Assembly: GCA_963422385.1 (NCBI GenBank)
Contig: OY729432.1
Location: 3,472,001 to 3,536,000 of the forward strand
Reading direction: 5' to 3'
DNA from: JAJDTQ01 sp963422385
GTDB taxonomy: Bacteria > Desulfobacterota > Binatia > UBA9968 > JAJDTQ01
Length of the DNA stretch: 64,000 nucleotides
The notes beneath the pieces were generated by a model, which worked only from the letters and a program-made list of their open reading frames with translations, searched no databases and was not told where the DNA came from. The stretch's first letter is position 1. Each line of letters starts with the position of its first letter. Positions 16,811 through 24,633 of this stretch are shown here, one piece after another. The translations under genes and the position numbers were made by a program.

Positions 16811-17884
16811 TCAGAAGAGGGTATTCCGGGCTTGGACCCACGTCGGAACCTGAGGTACGCCGTGTTCCGGGCTGGACACAAGGGAAGTTGGCGACAGTCC
16901 GATCCAGCTAAAGCACCGTCCTACCAGTTCTTCATAGCTCGATACCTGCGTCCGAGCCCAAGGCGTCAGACGGCCGGTCTTCGCTATCAGGCAGTCGAAA
17001 TAGTCGACATGGTTGAGGACAATGCTGGTCGGCGCATTGGCCTCAATCGCGGCGCAGACGATGGCGGGGTCGAAACGGGCGACCCGTCTGACCGAACCCG
17101 TCACGGTCGTTCGTTCGACGAAGTACGGACTTCCCGACTCTCTGGCCACGGTTGACCAGTCGATTTCCAAAGGCAGCGGTCCAGAGTTGCCCTCAACCCG
17201 AATGGGAAAGGCGCGCAGGACCAAGACTACGTCGTCCACATCGAGCGGGCTCAGGCCGGCTTCGGCGACAAAAGCGGCGGCGGTGGTGTCGCGGCTGGTG
17301 GTGTAAGGATAGTGCGGCGAGTGGGGACTCGAAAGGCCAAAGCCTTGGGTGCCCTCAATGACGATCCGCTCTCCCGCTGCCAAACGGTTTCGTAGGATTG
17401 AGCGCACGGGGCCGTTGACGGTGAAACAGCGCAGATAGGGATGAGCCGCAGCCAGACTTTCCGATGACGTCCTGCGTATGCGTTCGATCACCGCCTCACC
17501 AACCCCGCAAAGGGTCGATCCGATGCGTTCACGTAGACAGGATTCGCGCTCGCGACGCTTGTGTTTCTCTGTGATGACAAACGCCCCCGGGTCGATCATC
17601 AATCGTTCCGGGGAAAGGCCGATACGCTCGACTTCCCTGCGTAGCACGTCCGCGTCGACCAACGAACCGGCTCCCAATACACAGATCGTCTCAGGTTCCA
17701 GAGCTGCCGTCGGCAACTGCCGAAAGATATAGCGCTCACCATGGCGGTCATATGTCGTATGCCCGGAATTCGGGCCACCTACGCGCACGGCGATGCTTGC
17801 CCCGGTTTCACGTACAAGGAAGTGGGCCACCTTACCCTTGCCCTCCGAGCCGTATTGGCCGCCCACTACGACGGTAACCGGCAT
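16811..17884 (-). CDS. Adenylosuccinate synthetase homolog, PurZ-like
   Basis: This 357-residue protein is a compact member of the adenylosuccinate synthetase family (housekeeping PurA is about 430). GGQYGSEGKGK at residues 8-18 has Ser13 where PurA has the catalytic Asp of GDEGKGK. GGPNSGHT (37-43) keeps His42, and EGTQG, YPYTTSRDTT and NHVDYFD correspond to the IMP/GTP-binding segments. In phage PurZ enzymes, which make the 2-aminoadenine precursor from dGMP, this Asp is likewise changed, as I recall to Ser, so a dGMP-type substrate is plausible. Its ATG overlaps the stop of the upstream trifunctional gene (TGATG). It is probably part of an acquired nucleotide-modifying or defence operon and not the housekeeping purA. 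Confidence 0.85.
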   Translation of the reverse strand: MPVTVVVGGQYGSEGKGKVAHFLVRETGASIAVRVGGPNSGHTTYDRHGERYIFRQLPTAALEPETICVLGAGSLVDADVLRREVERIGLSPERLMIDPGAFVITEKHKRRERESCLRERIGSTLCGVGEAVIERIRRTSSESLAAAHPYLRCFTVNGPVRSILRNRLAAGERIVIEGTQGFGLSSPHSPHYPYTTSRDTTAAAFVAEAGLSPLDVDDVVLVLRAFPIRVEGNSGPLPLEIDWSTVARESGSPYFVERTTVTGSVRRVARFDPAIVCAAIEANAPTSIVLNHVDYFDCLIAKTGRLTPWARTQVSSYEELVGRCFSWIGLSPTSLVSSPEHGVPQVPTWVQARNTLF

Positions 17885-20088
17885 CAGGACAACTCCCCAA
17901 AGTAGTCGGCGATCACGTTGGAAACGTCCTTATTGAGTCTCCCGGGTGTCCGTTCGTTGGCAAGGATGTAGTTGGCAAGGCATTTCAACGAGGTGACCCC
18001 CGATTCAACCTCATGCTCTGACACCCGATCAAACTCAGTTGGAGTCCCGAAAGATGCAGTATATCGCTGCCGGCGCACCGCTGCCGCCGCCTGCAGGTGC
18101 ACGTGGCAATATGCAGGACCGAAACGCTCGGCCCAGAACGCGTGATCTTCCGGCCACCGGAGTCCATCGATCACGCAGTCTCCCTTACGGACGTGCAGTC
18201 CGTTGAGCAGGCGTTGGTTCAACCATCTTTGGCGAGACTCTACATGGATTCTATGCCCTGCTTCTTGCAGGGAAGCTCTGGAAGCCATGCCCTCTTGTTC
18301 TTCGAGCAACTCTACCAGTACCTCGCTGTAGCGACAATATACGAATCCTCGACGCTCAAGCTGGCGTCCGGCGGTAGTCTTTCCGGCGCATATGGGGCCG
18401 CTGATGCCAATGACGCGTCGGGGACGTCCATCGACGGCATGGACCGCTTCTCCATGCAGATCCGGGATAATTAGGTAGTCTTCCGCTTCGTTGCCAAGGG
18501 CCTCGAACCTGCCGGACCAGAAAAACAGGCCAACCACGGCCGAAGTAACGGCGTCCACCTCGTCGTGGGTCGCCTTGCTCGACAGGAAGTTCCCGGTAAC
18601 GCCGAATCGACCCAGACCATCCTTGAGTTGATCCAGGCTCGCCTGTTTCCTCGGAATGTTCATGATGTCCTGGGCTGCGCCCGGATAGCTTTCGATGACC
18701 GGGATGCCAAACGACCGAACCTTTTCAGCGATACGGATGCCCCGCGCTGTCAAACCCTGCATACTCGGAATCAGAGTGGGATACACGTTGATGCCGCGCT
18801 GTCTCAACGTCCGTTCGCACTGGCGCACGATACCGTAACGAACGCGCCCTGGATCATCATCTCCAACATGGATACGCCCTTGAGGCAGCGAAAGCGGCGA
18901 ATCTATCGACACTACGTGTGGCTTGGCGGATTGGATTTCATCGAGGATCTCGGCGTCGGTTCTGACCAGCATGGTCTCTGCCCGAGAATCCTCTATGTAG
19001 CACCATCCGGTCGGGCGTCGTTCGGAACCTGTAAGGTCGATACCTACGACGCGAAAACAACTGTCCCGAATCGAAGCGAGCAGTTCGTCACAGTGTACGG
19101 TAGGCTTGTGTTTCCCTCGTATATGAGGAATGTGGATATAATGTGTGCGGTTGACCGATGAGACTGTCCTTCGAAAGCGTATCGACGAAGGTGACTTTGC
19201 GAAGTCAGTTCGACGGGGTAAAGGCGTAAGACCACTTTGCCCAGCCATTCGTCCCGTGATTTCATCTAGGATCGCCTTCATCCCTTCAACATCGGCATGA
19301 TTGTACTGGACGAGACGTTGTCCCGCATTCCGGTTACCTGCCTGATACTCGTACCAGAGCATTACCGCGTGGGATCCTCTGATGTCCGCAATGCCCTTTG
19401 GGCGTACGAAACCGAGAGTTTCCTCCATTGCCTTCTGACCCCCCGTCAACGCCACACGTCGGGCGAGGAATCTGAGGTCAACGTGGGCGAGGGGGAACGT
19501 AAGGTCAGGGTAAAATTTGAGGAGGAACTTGAGATCAAACACCGTCCCATTGAAAGTGACCAGGCATTTCGCGGCACTAAGGATTGCTCGCCATGCCTTG
19601 CTTGTGGTGCTGCTCCCCTTGTCGGTGTCCGGAATGTGGCAGATGTAACGATTGCCTTGGGAAAGACCTATCAACGTGATTTTGTCGTAGTAAAGGCTCA
19701 GTCCAGTAGTCTCTATGTCCAAGAAAACGGTTTCTTTGGGAAAGGTTGCGGCAATTCTGTAGTGTTCGCGTGGTGGAAGTCGGGTGGCGAAGAATTCCGC
19801 ATCCCCCCGTGACAGCGCCTCACGAGACTCCGCGACGGCTTCCAACCAGGATTCCCATCGGGACTTCCCGAAAAGTGAGAGCTGGTATCCACGCTTCCCT
19901 TCCAGGTCGCCCCACGTCCAAAAACCGTTGTCCCAGAGTCGACGTTCCGTCCGTACCCCCACGCCTGGGAAATGAAGGAAAGTGTGTTCAAGAGGAACAG
20001 TATTTTGCTTCTTTCTCACGGGAATGTCGCAAGGCGTCGCGTCAATACATCGAGCCCGCTTCCCTTCACGAGGAGCGCGACCGGTCAT
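17884..20088 (-). CDS. Three-domain protein: DEDD exonuclease, DUF429, P-loop nucleotide kinase
   Basis: This 734-residue protein has three parts. Residues about 35-285 resemble YprB-like RNase H-fold exonucleases, with LDIETTG (Asp124, Glu126), FDLKFL (Asp185) and YNHAD (Tyr262, Asp266; DEDDy pattern). Residues about 346-525 match DUF429, a predicted RNase H-fold nuclease, with VVGIDLTGS, SIDSPL, ESYPG and HDEVDA. Residues about 558-734 form a P-loop kinase like dNMP or dephospho-CoA kinases (GPICAGKTT at 564-572, VIDGLRWPED). The ATG 20088 is weakly supported; a GTG at 20019 is also possible. It heads the operon with the PurZ-like and Dcd-like genes. The fusion of nuclease and nucleotide kinase modules suggests that it acts on unusual deoxynucleotides or on DNA containing them (inference). 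Confidence 0.8.
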   Translation of the reverse strand: MTGRAPREGKRARCIDATPCDIPVRKKQNTVPLEHTFLHFPGVGVRTERRLWDNGFWTWGDLEGKRGYQLSLFGKSRWESWLEAVAESREALSRGDAEFFATRLPPREHYRIAATFPKETVFLDIETTGLSLYYDKITLIGLSQGNRYICHIPDTDKGSSTTSKAWRAILSAAKCLVTFNGTVFDLKFLLKFYPDLTFPLAHVDLRFLARRVALTGGQKAMEETLGFVRPKGIADIRGSHAVMLWYEYQAGNRNAGQRLVQYNHADVEGMKAILDEITGRMAGQSGLTPLPRRTDFAKSPSSIRFRRTVSSVNRTHYIHIPHIRGKHKPTVHCDELLASIRDSCFRVVGIDLTGSERRPTGWCYIEDSRAETMLVRTDAEILDEIQSAKPHVVSIDSPLSLPQGRIHVGDDDPGRVRYGIVRQCERTLRQRGINVYPTLIPSMQGLTARGIRIAEKVRSFGIPVIESYPGAAQDIMNIPRKQASLDQLKDGLGRFGVTGNFLSSKATHDEVDAVTSAVVGLFFWSGRFEALGNEAEDYLIIPDLHGEAVHAVDGRPRRVIGISGPICAGKTTAGRQLERRGFVYCRYSEVLVELLEEQEGMASRASLQEAGHRIHVESRQRWLNQRLLNGLHVRKGDCVIDGLRWPEDHAFWAERFGPAYCHVHLQAAAAVRRQRYTASFGTPTEFDRVSEHEVESGVTSLKCLANYILANERTPGRLNKDVSNVIADYFGELS

Positions 20089-20158
20089 TTTCAGTCTACA
20101 GAGGGATGGGCAAAAAGTTTAATACACTACGATGGCCCCATCAAGCATGGGGGTTGGG

Positions 20159-20500
20159 TCAACTCAACTTGCCCAGCCTGAGCGGCAGCCGCGTGCCCAG
20201 CCACAGCGAGCGGTCCTGGTGGTCGCCGACATGCTCTCCGGTGCTGGGGTGCACCAGGATGTCCAGATCTTCCCGATTGAGCATCAGCCACGGGACCGCC
20301 TTGGCGAACTCGTCGGGCGCGAAGGCCACCTGATACATGGCCTTGGGGTGCGGGCCCACGGGTACGTCGTGCCAGCGGCCCAGCACGACCTCGAAACGGG
20401 CGCCCAGCCCCTCGCGCACGCGCTCCGCCGTCTCCCTGGTGCCGGGATCATAGTAGACGTGAGCGTGATAGCCCGTGATTTCCGATTGCTGCTTCGACAT
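20159..20500 (-). CDS. DOPA 4,5-dioxygenase family protein
   Basis: This 113-residue protein belongs to the DOPA 4,5-dioxygenase family, small extradiol-type oxygenases acting on catechols. The motifs YHAHVYYD, VGPHPKAMYQV and HPSTGEHVGDHQDRSLWLG carry the conserved His residues and the HP-TG-DH signature. The ATG at 20500 has GAGG upstream and removes an unsupported 27-residue extension. It is preceded on its own strand by an intrinsic terminator 25 bp before the start and a long leader. The trifunctional gene begins 70 bp downstream and may be co-transcribed. Confidence 0.85.
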   Translation of the reverse strand: MSKQQSEITGYHAHVYYDPGTRETAERVREGLGARFEVVLGRWHDVPVGPHPKAMYQVAFAPDEFAKAVPWLMLNREDLDILVHPSTGEHVGDHQDRSLWLGTRLPLRLGKLS

Positions 20501-20523
20501 GGATTTGCCTCGGTCCGGTCCGA

Positions 20524-20561
20524 AAAAGAAAGCGGGCCCTCCTCCGGTGGAGAGCCCGCTT
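20524..20561 (-). terminator. Intrinsic terminator/attenuator in the leader of the DOPA dioxygenase gene
   Basis: On the minus strand AGCGGGCTCTCC-(loop)-GGAGGGCCCGCT is followed by TTCTTTTT. The stem (20531-20560) is GC-rich with a run of T residues after it, a typical rho-independent terminator. It lies between the promoter at about 20,930 and the gene start at 20,500, so it could act as an attenuator. Confidence 0.7.
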
Positions 20562-20773
20562 CCGGCGTTCATCAACGCCACCCAACAATTCTTGTGCTTC
20601 CCTGGCTCCCCGTTGTCTGCTTTACCGCCGGCGGTCTTCCGGGATCATCGATCCTCTGCTGCCTGTCCCCTGACCTCTTGCGACTTGACGCCGTGTTATC
20701 CAACACCCGAGTCGGGACGGTCAGCCGGGAAACCGCTTCCGGCGAAGCGCGGGGAACCGGTCTGCCCGCGTGT

Positions 20774-20812
20774 TCACGGGCGCTGTTTGTCGGGCGGACT
20801 GGATTTCGTCAT
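20774..20812 (-). CDS. 12-residue leader peptide with strong ribosome binding site
   Basis: The short frame MTKSSPPDKQRP is preceded by AGGAGG at a spacing of six bases, far stronger than most starts in this window. It lies about 90 bp after the promoter at 20,902-20,931 and 210 bp before the terminator at 20,531-20,560. A Pro-Pro pair could slow the ribosome. The position fits a regulatory leader peptide, but it could also be a chance short frame. Confidence 0.45.
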   Translation of the reverse strand: MTKSSPPDKQRP

Positions 20813-20901
20813 CTGACACCTCCTGATGCTTTGATGACCGAGCCCGGGAACCCACGCGCGTGGGTCTCGGACTCTTGCCCGTTCGCGAACGAGATAATAA
20901 A

Positions 20902-20931
20902 AGTCTAGTTCCACCCCGAGCCGGTTGTCAA
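20902..20931 (-). promoter_or_regulatory. Sigma-70-type promoter for the DOPA dioxygenase leader
   Basis: On the minus strand a perfect -35 TTGACA (20931-20926) and a -10 TAGACT (20907-20902) are 18 bp apart. Downstream lies a palindrome CCCACGCGCGTGGG, then the leader peptide, the attenuator-like hairpin and the gene. Confidence 0.6.
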
Positions 20932-20961
20932 GGAAAAAAGACGTGGCTCGGCGGACCGTTG

Positions 20962-20990
20962 TTGAACGGCAAAAACAGACTTGGTATGGG
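20962..20990 (+). promoter_or_regulatory. Possible promoter for the GMC oxidoreductase gene
   Basis: A -35 box TTGAAC (20962-20967) and a -10 box TATGGG (20985-20990) are 17 bp apart and lie 50 bp upstream of the plus-strand ATG at 21040. They are divergent from the promoter of the DOPA dioxygenase leader. Confidence 0.4.
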
Positions 20991-21039
20991 TGTGCAGCAA
21001 TCTGAAACGGCACCCTACCCACGGGTATGAAAGGATACC

Positions 21040-22545
21040 ATGGCAAACGACTACGATGTGATTGTGGTGGGAGGCGGCTCCGCAGGCTGCGCGGCCGCGG
21101 AGCGTCTTTCCGAAGACCCGAACCGAAAGGTCCTGCTGCTGGAGGCCGGCCCCGACCCACAACCCATCCCCGAGCTGGTGGCGGTGGCGGCCGGGCGGGA
21201 ACGGCTGCTGTTCGAAACCCCCTACATCAACATGTACCCCACGGAGCGGAAGCTCGACGGAAGCATCTTCTATTCTCTGGCGGGCAAGATCATGGGCGGT
21301 GGTTCCTCGGTGAACGTGATGTCGGTCATCCGTCCCATCAAGGCCGATATGGACACGTGGGCCGCTGCGGGAAACCCCGGCTGGACATGGGAGAAGGTGG
21401 TGCCGTTCCTCAAGCGCGTCGAGAACGATCAGGACTTCCTCGACAGTCCGGACTACGGCCACGACGGGCCGCTCTACTTCGAGCGGCCGTACCGTTTCGG
21501 CCAGGAAGTCATCAGTCCGGTGAAGGCGTTCATGGAGGCGGCTCGGAGCCTCGGATTGCCGGAAAGTGACGTGAACGATCCCAACCCCTACGGGTTGTGC
21601 ACCTCCCCCTTCAACATCAAGGACGGCATGCGGCAGTCCACCACCGTGGCCTATCTGGACCCGGCTCGGGGCCGGCCCAATCTCACGGTGGTATCCGAAG
21701 CCCCGGTGGTATGCCTGACGCTGTCGGGGAACCGCGTCACCGGCGTCAACTACGAGAAAGACGGCAGGAGGGAAACCGCGACGGGAGGCGAAGTCGTGCT
21801 TGCCGCGGGCGCCTTTCACAGCCCTCACATCCTGATGCTGTCCGGCATCGGTCCGGCCGCGGAACTGGAGCGGCACGGCATCGGAGTGCTTCACGACCGG
21901 CCCGGGGTCGGTGAGAATTACCAGGACCACGCCATGCTGCACATGGGCTTCGAGGGCCGCGGCGCCTTCGAGGTGGACTGGGCGGTGCCGCCCTTCCGCC
22001 TGGTCACCAAAAGCGATCCGTCCCGGGAGACCGGCGATTTCCACGTCTTCATGCGGCCCCCCACGGTGCTGGAAGGCGTGGGCCGGACGATGACCATCTC
22101 CGCCGCGCTGCTGGAGCAGCGCAACCGTGGCCGTGTGTTTCTCCAGAGCACCGACCCGCACGAGCTGCCGGGGGTGGACGCCCGGATGCTGGAGCATCCG
22201 GGGGACGTCGCGGCCATGGTGGCGATGATGGAATTTCTCGATCTGTTGACCCGGACCGGAGACATGCCCGAGTTCTACGGGCCGCCGCTCCAGCCCAAGC
22301 GTGGCGAGGACTGGGGCAAATTCGCCCGTTCGGCGTTCGACAGCTATCACCACGCGACCGGGACCTGTCTGATGGGACCTTCGTCCAACGCCATGACCGT
22401 GGTGGACGAGCAACTGCGGGCTCACGGCATCGACAACCTGAGAGTGGCCGACGCCTCCATCATACCGACGGTGACGCACGCCAACACCAACGTGACCTGC
22501 ATGATGATCGGTGAGCGGGTGGCGGACTTTATCAAGAGCGGTTAG
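21040..22545 (+). CDS. GMC-family FAD-dependent oxidoreductase (choline dehydrogenase-like)
   Basis: This 501-residue flavoprotein oxidises an alcohol. GGGSAG at residues 11-16 begins the FAD-binding Rossmann motif and is followed by VLLLEAGPD. GGGSSVNVM is the GMC signature 1 region, and HATGTCLMG with THANTNVTCMM at the C-terminus contains the catalytic His/Asn pair. The substrate is unknown; choline, alcohols or glycols are usual. It is complete. An IS5 transposase fragment follows immediately after its stop codon. Confidence 0.92.
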   Translation: MANDYDVIVVGGGSAGCAAAERLSEDPNRKVLLLEAGPDPQPIPELVAVAAGRERLLFETPYINMYPTERKLDGSIFYSLAGKIMGGGSSVNVMSVIRPIKADMDTWAAAGNPGWTWEKVVPFLKRVENDQDFLDSPDYGHDGPLYFERPYRFGQEVISPVKAFMEAARSLGLPESDVNDPNPYGLCTSPFNIKDGMRQSTTVAYLDPARGRPNLTVVSEAPVVCLTLSGNRVTGVNYEKDGRRETATGGEVVLAAGAFHSPHILMLSGIGPAAELERHGIGVLHDRPGVGENYQDHAMLHMGFEGRGAFEVDWAVPPFRLVTKSDPSRETGDFHVFMRPPTVLEGVGRTMTISAALLEQRNRGRVFLQSTDPHELPGVDARMLEHPGDVAAMVAMMEFLDLLTRTGDMPEFYGPPLQPKRGEDWGKFARSAFDSYHHATGTCLMGPSSNAMTVVDEQLRAHGIDNLRVADASIIPTVTHANTNVTCMMIGERVADFIKSG

Positions 22546-22546
22546 G

Positions 22547-22726
22547 GAACCTCTGCATCGCCGACGGCCGATAGGGTTGGCGGCCCTTCTTGCCGCCTGT
22601 CGGGTAAGTCGGCGCCACAAGGGCCTCAAGACGATCCCACGGGATCAGCAGGTCCATCCGCTCCAGAAAGCTCTCGCGACGCTTCTTGCATTTCTTGTTG
22701 TCATAGTCCAAAGTTTTCTGACGCAT
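22547..22726 (-). pseudogene. N-terminal fragment of an IS5-family transposase
   Basis: About 60 codons are readable from the ATG at 22726 (MRQKTLDYD), through RRESFLERMDLLIPWDRLEALV and PTGGKKGRQPY. This matches the N-terminal region of IS5/IS1031-type transposases, where MxxxxPWxxLExL and GKxGRxPY are followed by the LxxMLR core. Here the match ends at once in PSAMQRF and then a stop. No inverted ends or C-terminal part were found, so it is a remnant. Confidence 0.7.
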
Positions 22727-22787
22727 GGCCACCAACAAGGGAACGCCGGCGGGACAGCAGGATCAAACTGGAAAGGGGTATCTACTT

Positions 22788-23842
22788 ATGGACGTTTACC
22801 GCAAAGCACGTGAGTTATTTTATGGAATGCCTCTGTTGGGGAACATTTATCGGTTCAAGAAGCTCCGTCTCCATGCCTGACATCTGTTCTTCCGGCTGGT
22901 CGACTACATGCCCATCTCTTACGTAGAGTTGTCCAGCCTCTGCAACGCGGCCTGTATCTTTTGTCCCTATCCCGCCATCGTCGAGTCCGGCAAGCCCTTG
23001 ACCCAGATGAAAGACGAATGCTTCGATGACGTATTCGGCATCATCGCGGGGAGGGGGGGCGTGTCAACTTCACGCCGACCACCGGCGAGGTATTCACCCA
23101 TCCGAAGTGGGCCGAGCACATGGCCCGGGTCTTGGAGCTTCCCGCAGTCAACTGGGTCCATTTCTACACCAACGCCATTGCCTTCGACAAAAAGCGCCGT
23201 GCCCAGTTCATGGCGCTGCCCCACTTTGAGAAACTCTCGCTGAATTTCTCGGTGGGAGGCCTGGAGCGCGAGAGTTATCGCCAGTTATACGGGGTTGACC
23301 GCTTCGACAGAGTACGGCGCAACATTCACGCGGTCCTCGAAGAACTCAAGGCCCGCGGCGAGCGCACCGAAGTGGGAATAGAGTTGCGGCTCCTGAAGTG
23401 GCAGACCGGCGTAAAGGTCAAGGACGCCGTTGCGGTCTACAACCCGATGGGCTATGCCCACGCCGGGGTGAACATCCGGCGGAGCTACGATCACATTGGA
23501 GGCATTATCAAGCCCGACGTTCTCGAACTGAACGAGTCTATCAGCAAAGCCCACCGGCCCTGCCAAATGCTTGGCGATACCCGATTCGCCGCAGACGGCT
23601 CGGTATGGGTCTGCGGCTGCACCGTCTCGGAACAGCCCGGCAAGCAGGAAGAACTCCGCATCGGCCGCGTCAACACCCCGCCGGAGATACTCGCTGAACG
23701 CCGCGAGCGGCTGGTCAGGAACTGGCGCGAACACAACATCATCCCCGAGGCCTGCCAAGGTTGCAGCCATTACATCCAGCACCGGGGCTGGAAACCGGCC
23801 CAGCCTCCTCTGTTTGTCCAGCGGGGGAGGATTGCAGGATGA
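22788..23842 (+). pseudogene. Radical SAM protein broken by an in-frame TGA and a frameshift
   Basis: The frame starts at ATG 22788, preceded by GGAAAGGGG. It reads MDVYRKARELFYGMPLLGNIYRF to a TGA at 22878-22880, then resumes in frame with LVDYMPISYVELSSLCNAACIFCPYP, which carries the radical SAM CxxxCxxC cluster motif. At a run of seven G (about 23048-23054) the frame shifts and continues as VNFTPTTGEVFTHPKW through to 23842. The C-terminal part holds additional cysteines (WVCGCTV, ACQGC), like a SPASM-type auxiliary cluster region. Loss of one base in the G run and a CGA-to-TGA change would explain both lesions, and sequencing error in the G run is possible. Confidence 0.75.
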
Positions 23843-23938
23843 ACGGCAAGAACAAACCGTGGGCGGGCGATGCAGAGCACCCATCCCGCATGGGCACTGG
23901 AAGACGACCGCCTTTGCATCCGCGGGAGCGGGTCCGGT

Positions 23939-24196
23939 TCAGGACTTGAGGAGTTCATCGAGCCGTCCATTGGCCTCCATGGCCCGTAGCTCGTCGTAGC
24001 CTCCGATGAGGTTGCCGTTGATGAAGACCTCCGGGACGGTCCATTTTCCTTCCGACCGATCCAGCATCTCACGATACTTTTCGGCTTCCAACTCCACGTC
24101 GAACTCGACGAACTCCTGCCCCTTTTCCTCGAGCAGGCGTTTGGCCATCCGGCAATACGGGCACCAGCCCTTGGTATAGATTTCGACGGTTGCCAT
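23939..24196 (-). CDS. grxC: Glutaredoxin
   Basis: This 85-residue protein is a class I glutaredoxin that reduces disulfides using glutathione. The active site CPYC is at residues 12-15 and TVPEVFINGNLIGGYDE contains the cis-Pro and glutathione-binding region. The start at 24196 gives the expected length; a longer frame reads into the upstream gene. It follows the OB-fold protein gene by 32 bp on the same strand. Confidence 0.92.
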   Translation of the reverse strand: MATVEIYTKGWCPYCRMAKRLLEEKGQEFVEFDVELEAEKYREMLDRSEGKWTVPEVFINGNLIGGYDELRAMEANGRLDELLKS

Positions 24197-24228
24197 GGGA
24201 GATGGCCCGGCGCGTCGCAGGCGCCGGA

Positions 24229-24633
24229 TCAGACCAGCTCGAACACCGGCAGCTTGATGTCGGGGTCCTCGGTTTCCAGAAACGTGACGGTGACCGGCGC
24301 GCCCAAGGTCACCTGATCGCGGTTGTCGCCTACGATGCGCGTGACCATGCGCACGCCCTCTTCCAACTCCACCTCGGCGACATAGATGGGGACCTCGTCC
24401 ATGAATGCCCGGTTCCGGGGTACGCGGCAGAGCGAGAACGTGTGCACCTTGCCCTTGCCGCTCACGGGCGCCCATTCCAGGTCGCCGCCGAGACACCCGG
24501 TGCAGACGGCCCGGGGGAAGAACTGGAGTATGCCGCAGGAACGGCACTTCTGAAGCCGCAGCTCGCCCCTGGCGGCCGCTTCCCAGAACCCGCGGTCGAT
24601 GGAATTGACGGCGGGTAGACTCTTGCCGGGCAT
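24229..24633 (-). CDS. Zinc-ribbon OB-fold (DUF35) acyl-CoA-binding protein
   Basis: This 134-residue protein has a rubredoxin-like zinc ribbon (Cys30, Cys33, Cys44, Cys47) followed by an OB fold. Such proteins form complexes with thiolase-like proteins, for example in sterol side-chain aldolases (Ltp2/ChsH2-type). The start overlaps the stop of the thiolase-like gene, which strongly suggests a complex. It is probably the CoA-ester-channelling partner. Confidence 0.88.
   Translation of the reverse strand: MPGKSLPAVNSIDRGFWEAAARGELRLQKCRSCGILQFFPRAVCTGCLGGDLEWAPVSGKGKVHTFSLCRVPRNRAFMDEVPIYVAEVELEEGVRMVTRIVGDNRDQVTLGAPVTVTFLETEDPDIKLPVFELV

Noticed and set aside
20774..21160. A 128-codon minus-strand frame extending the leader peptide upstream
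   Set aside because: It runs antisense into the GMC gene and through the promoter. Only the short frame has a ribosome binding site.
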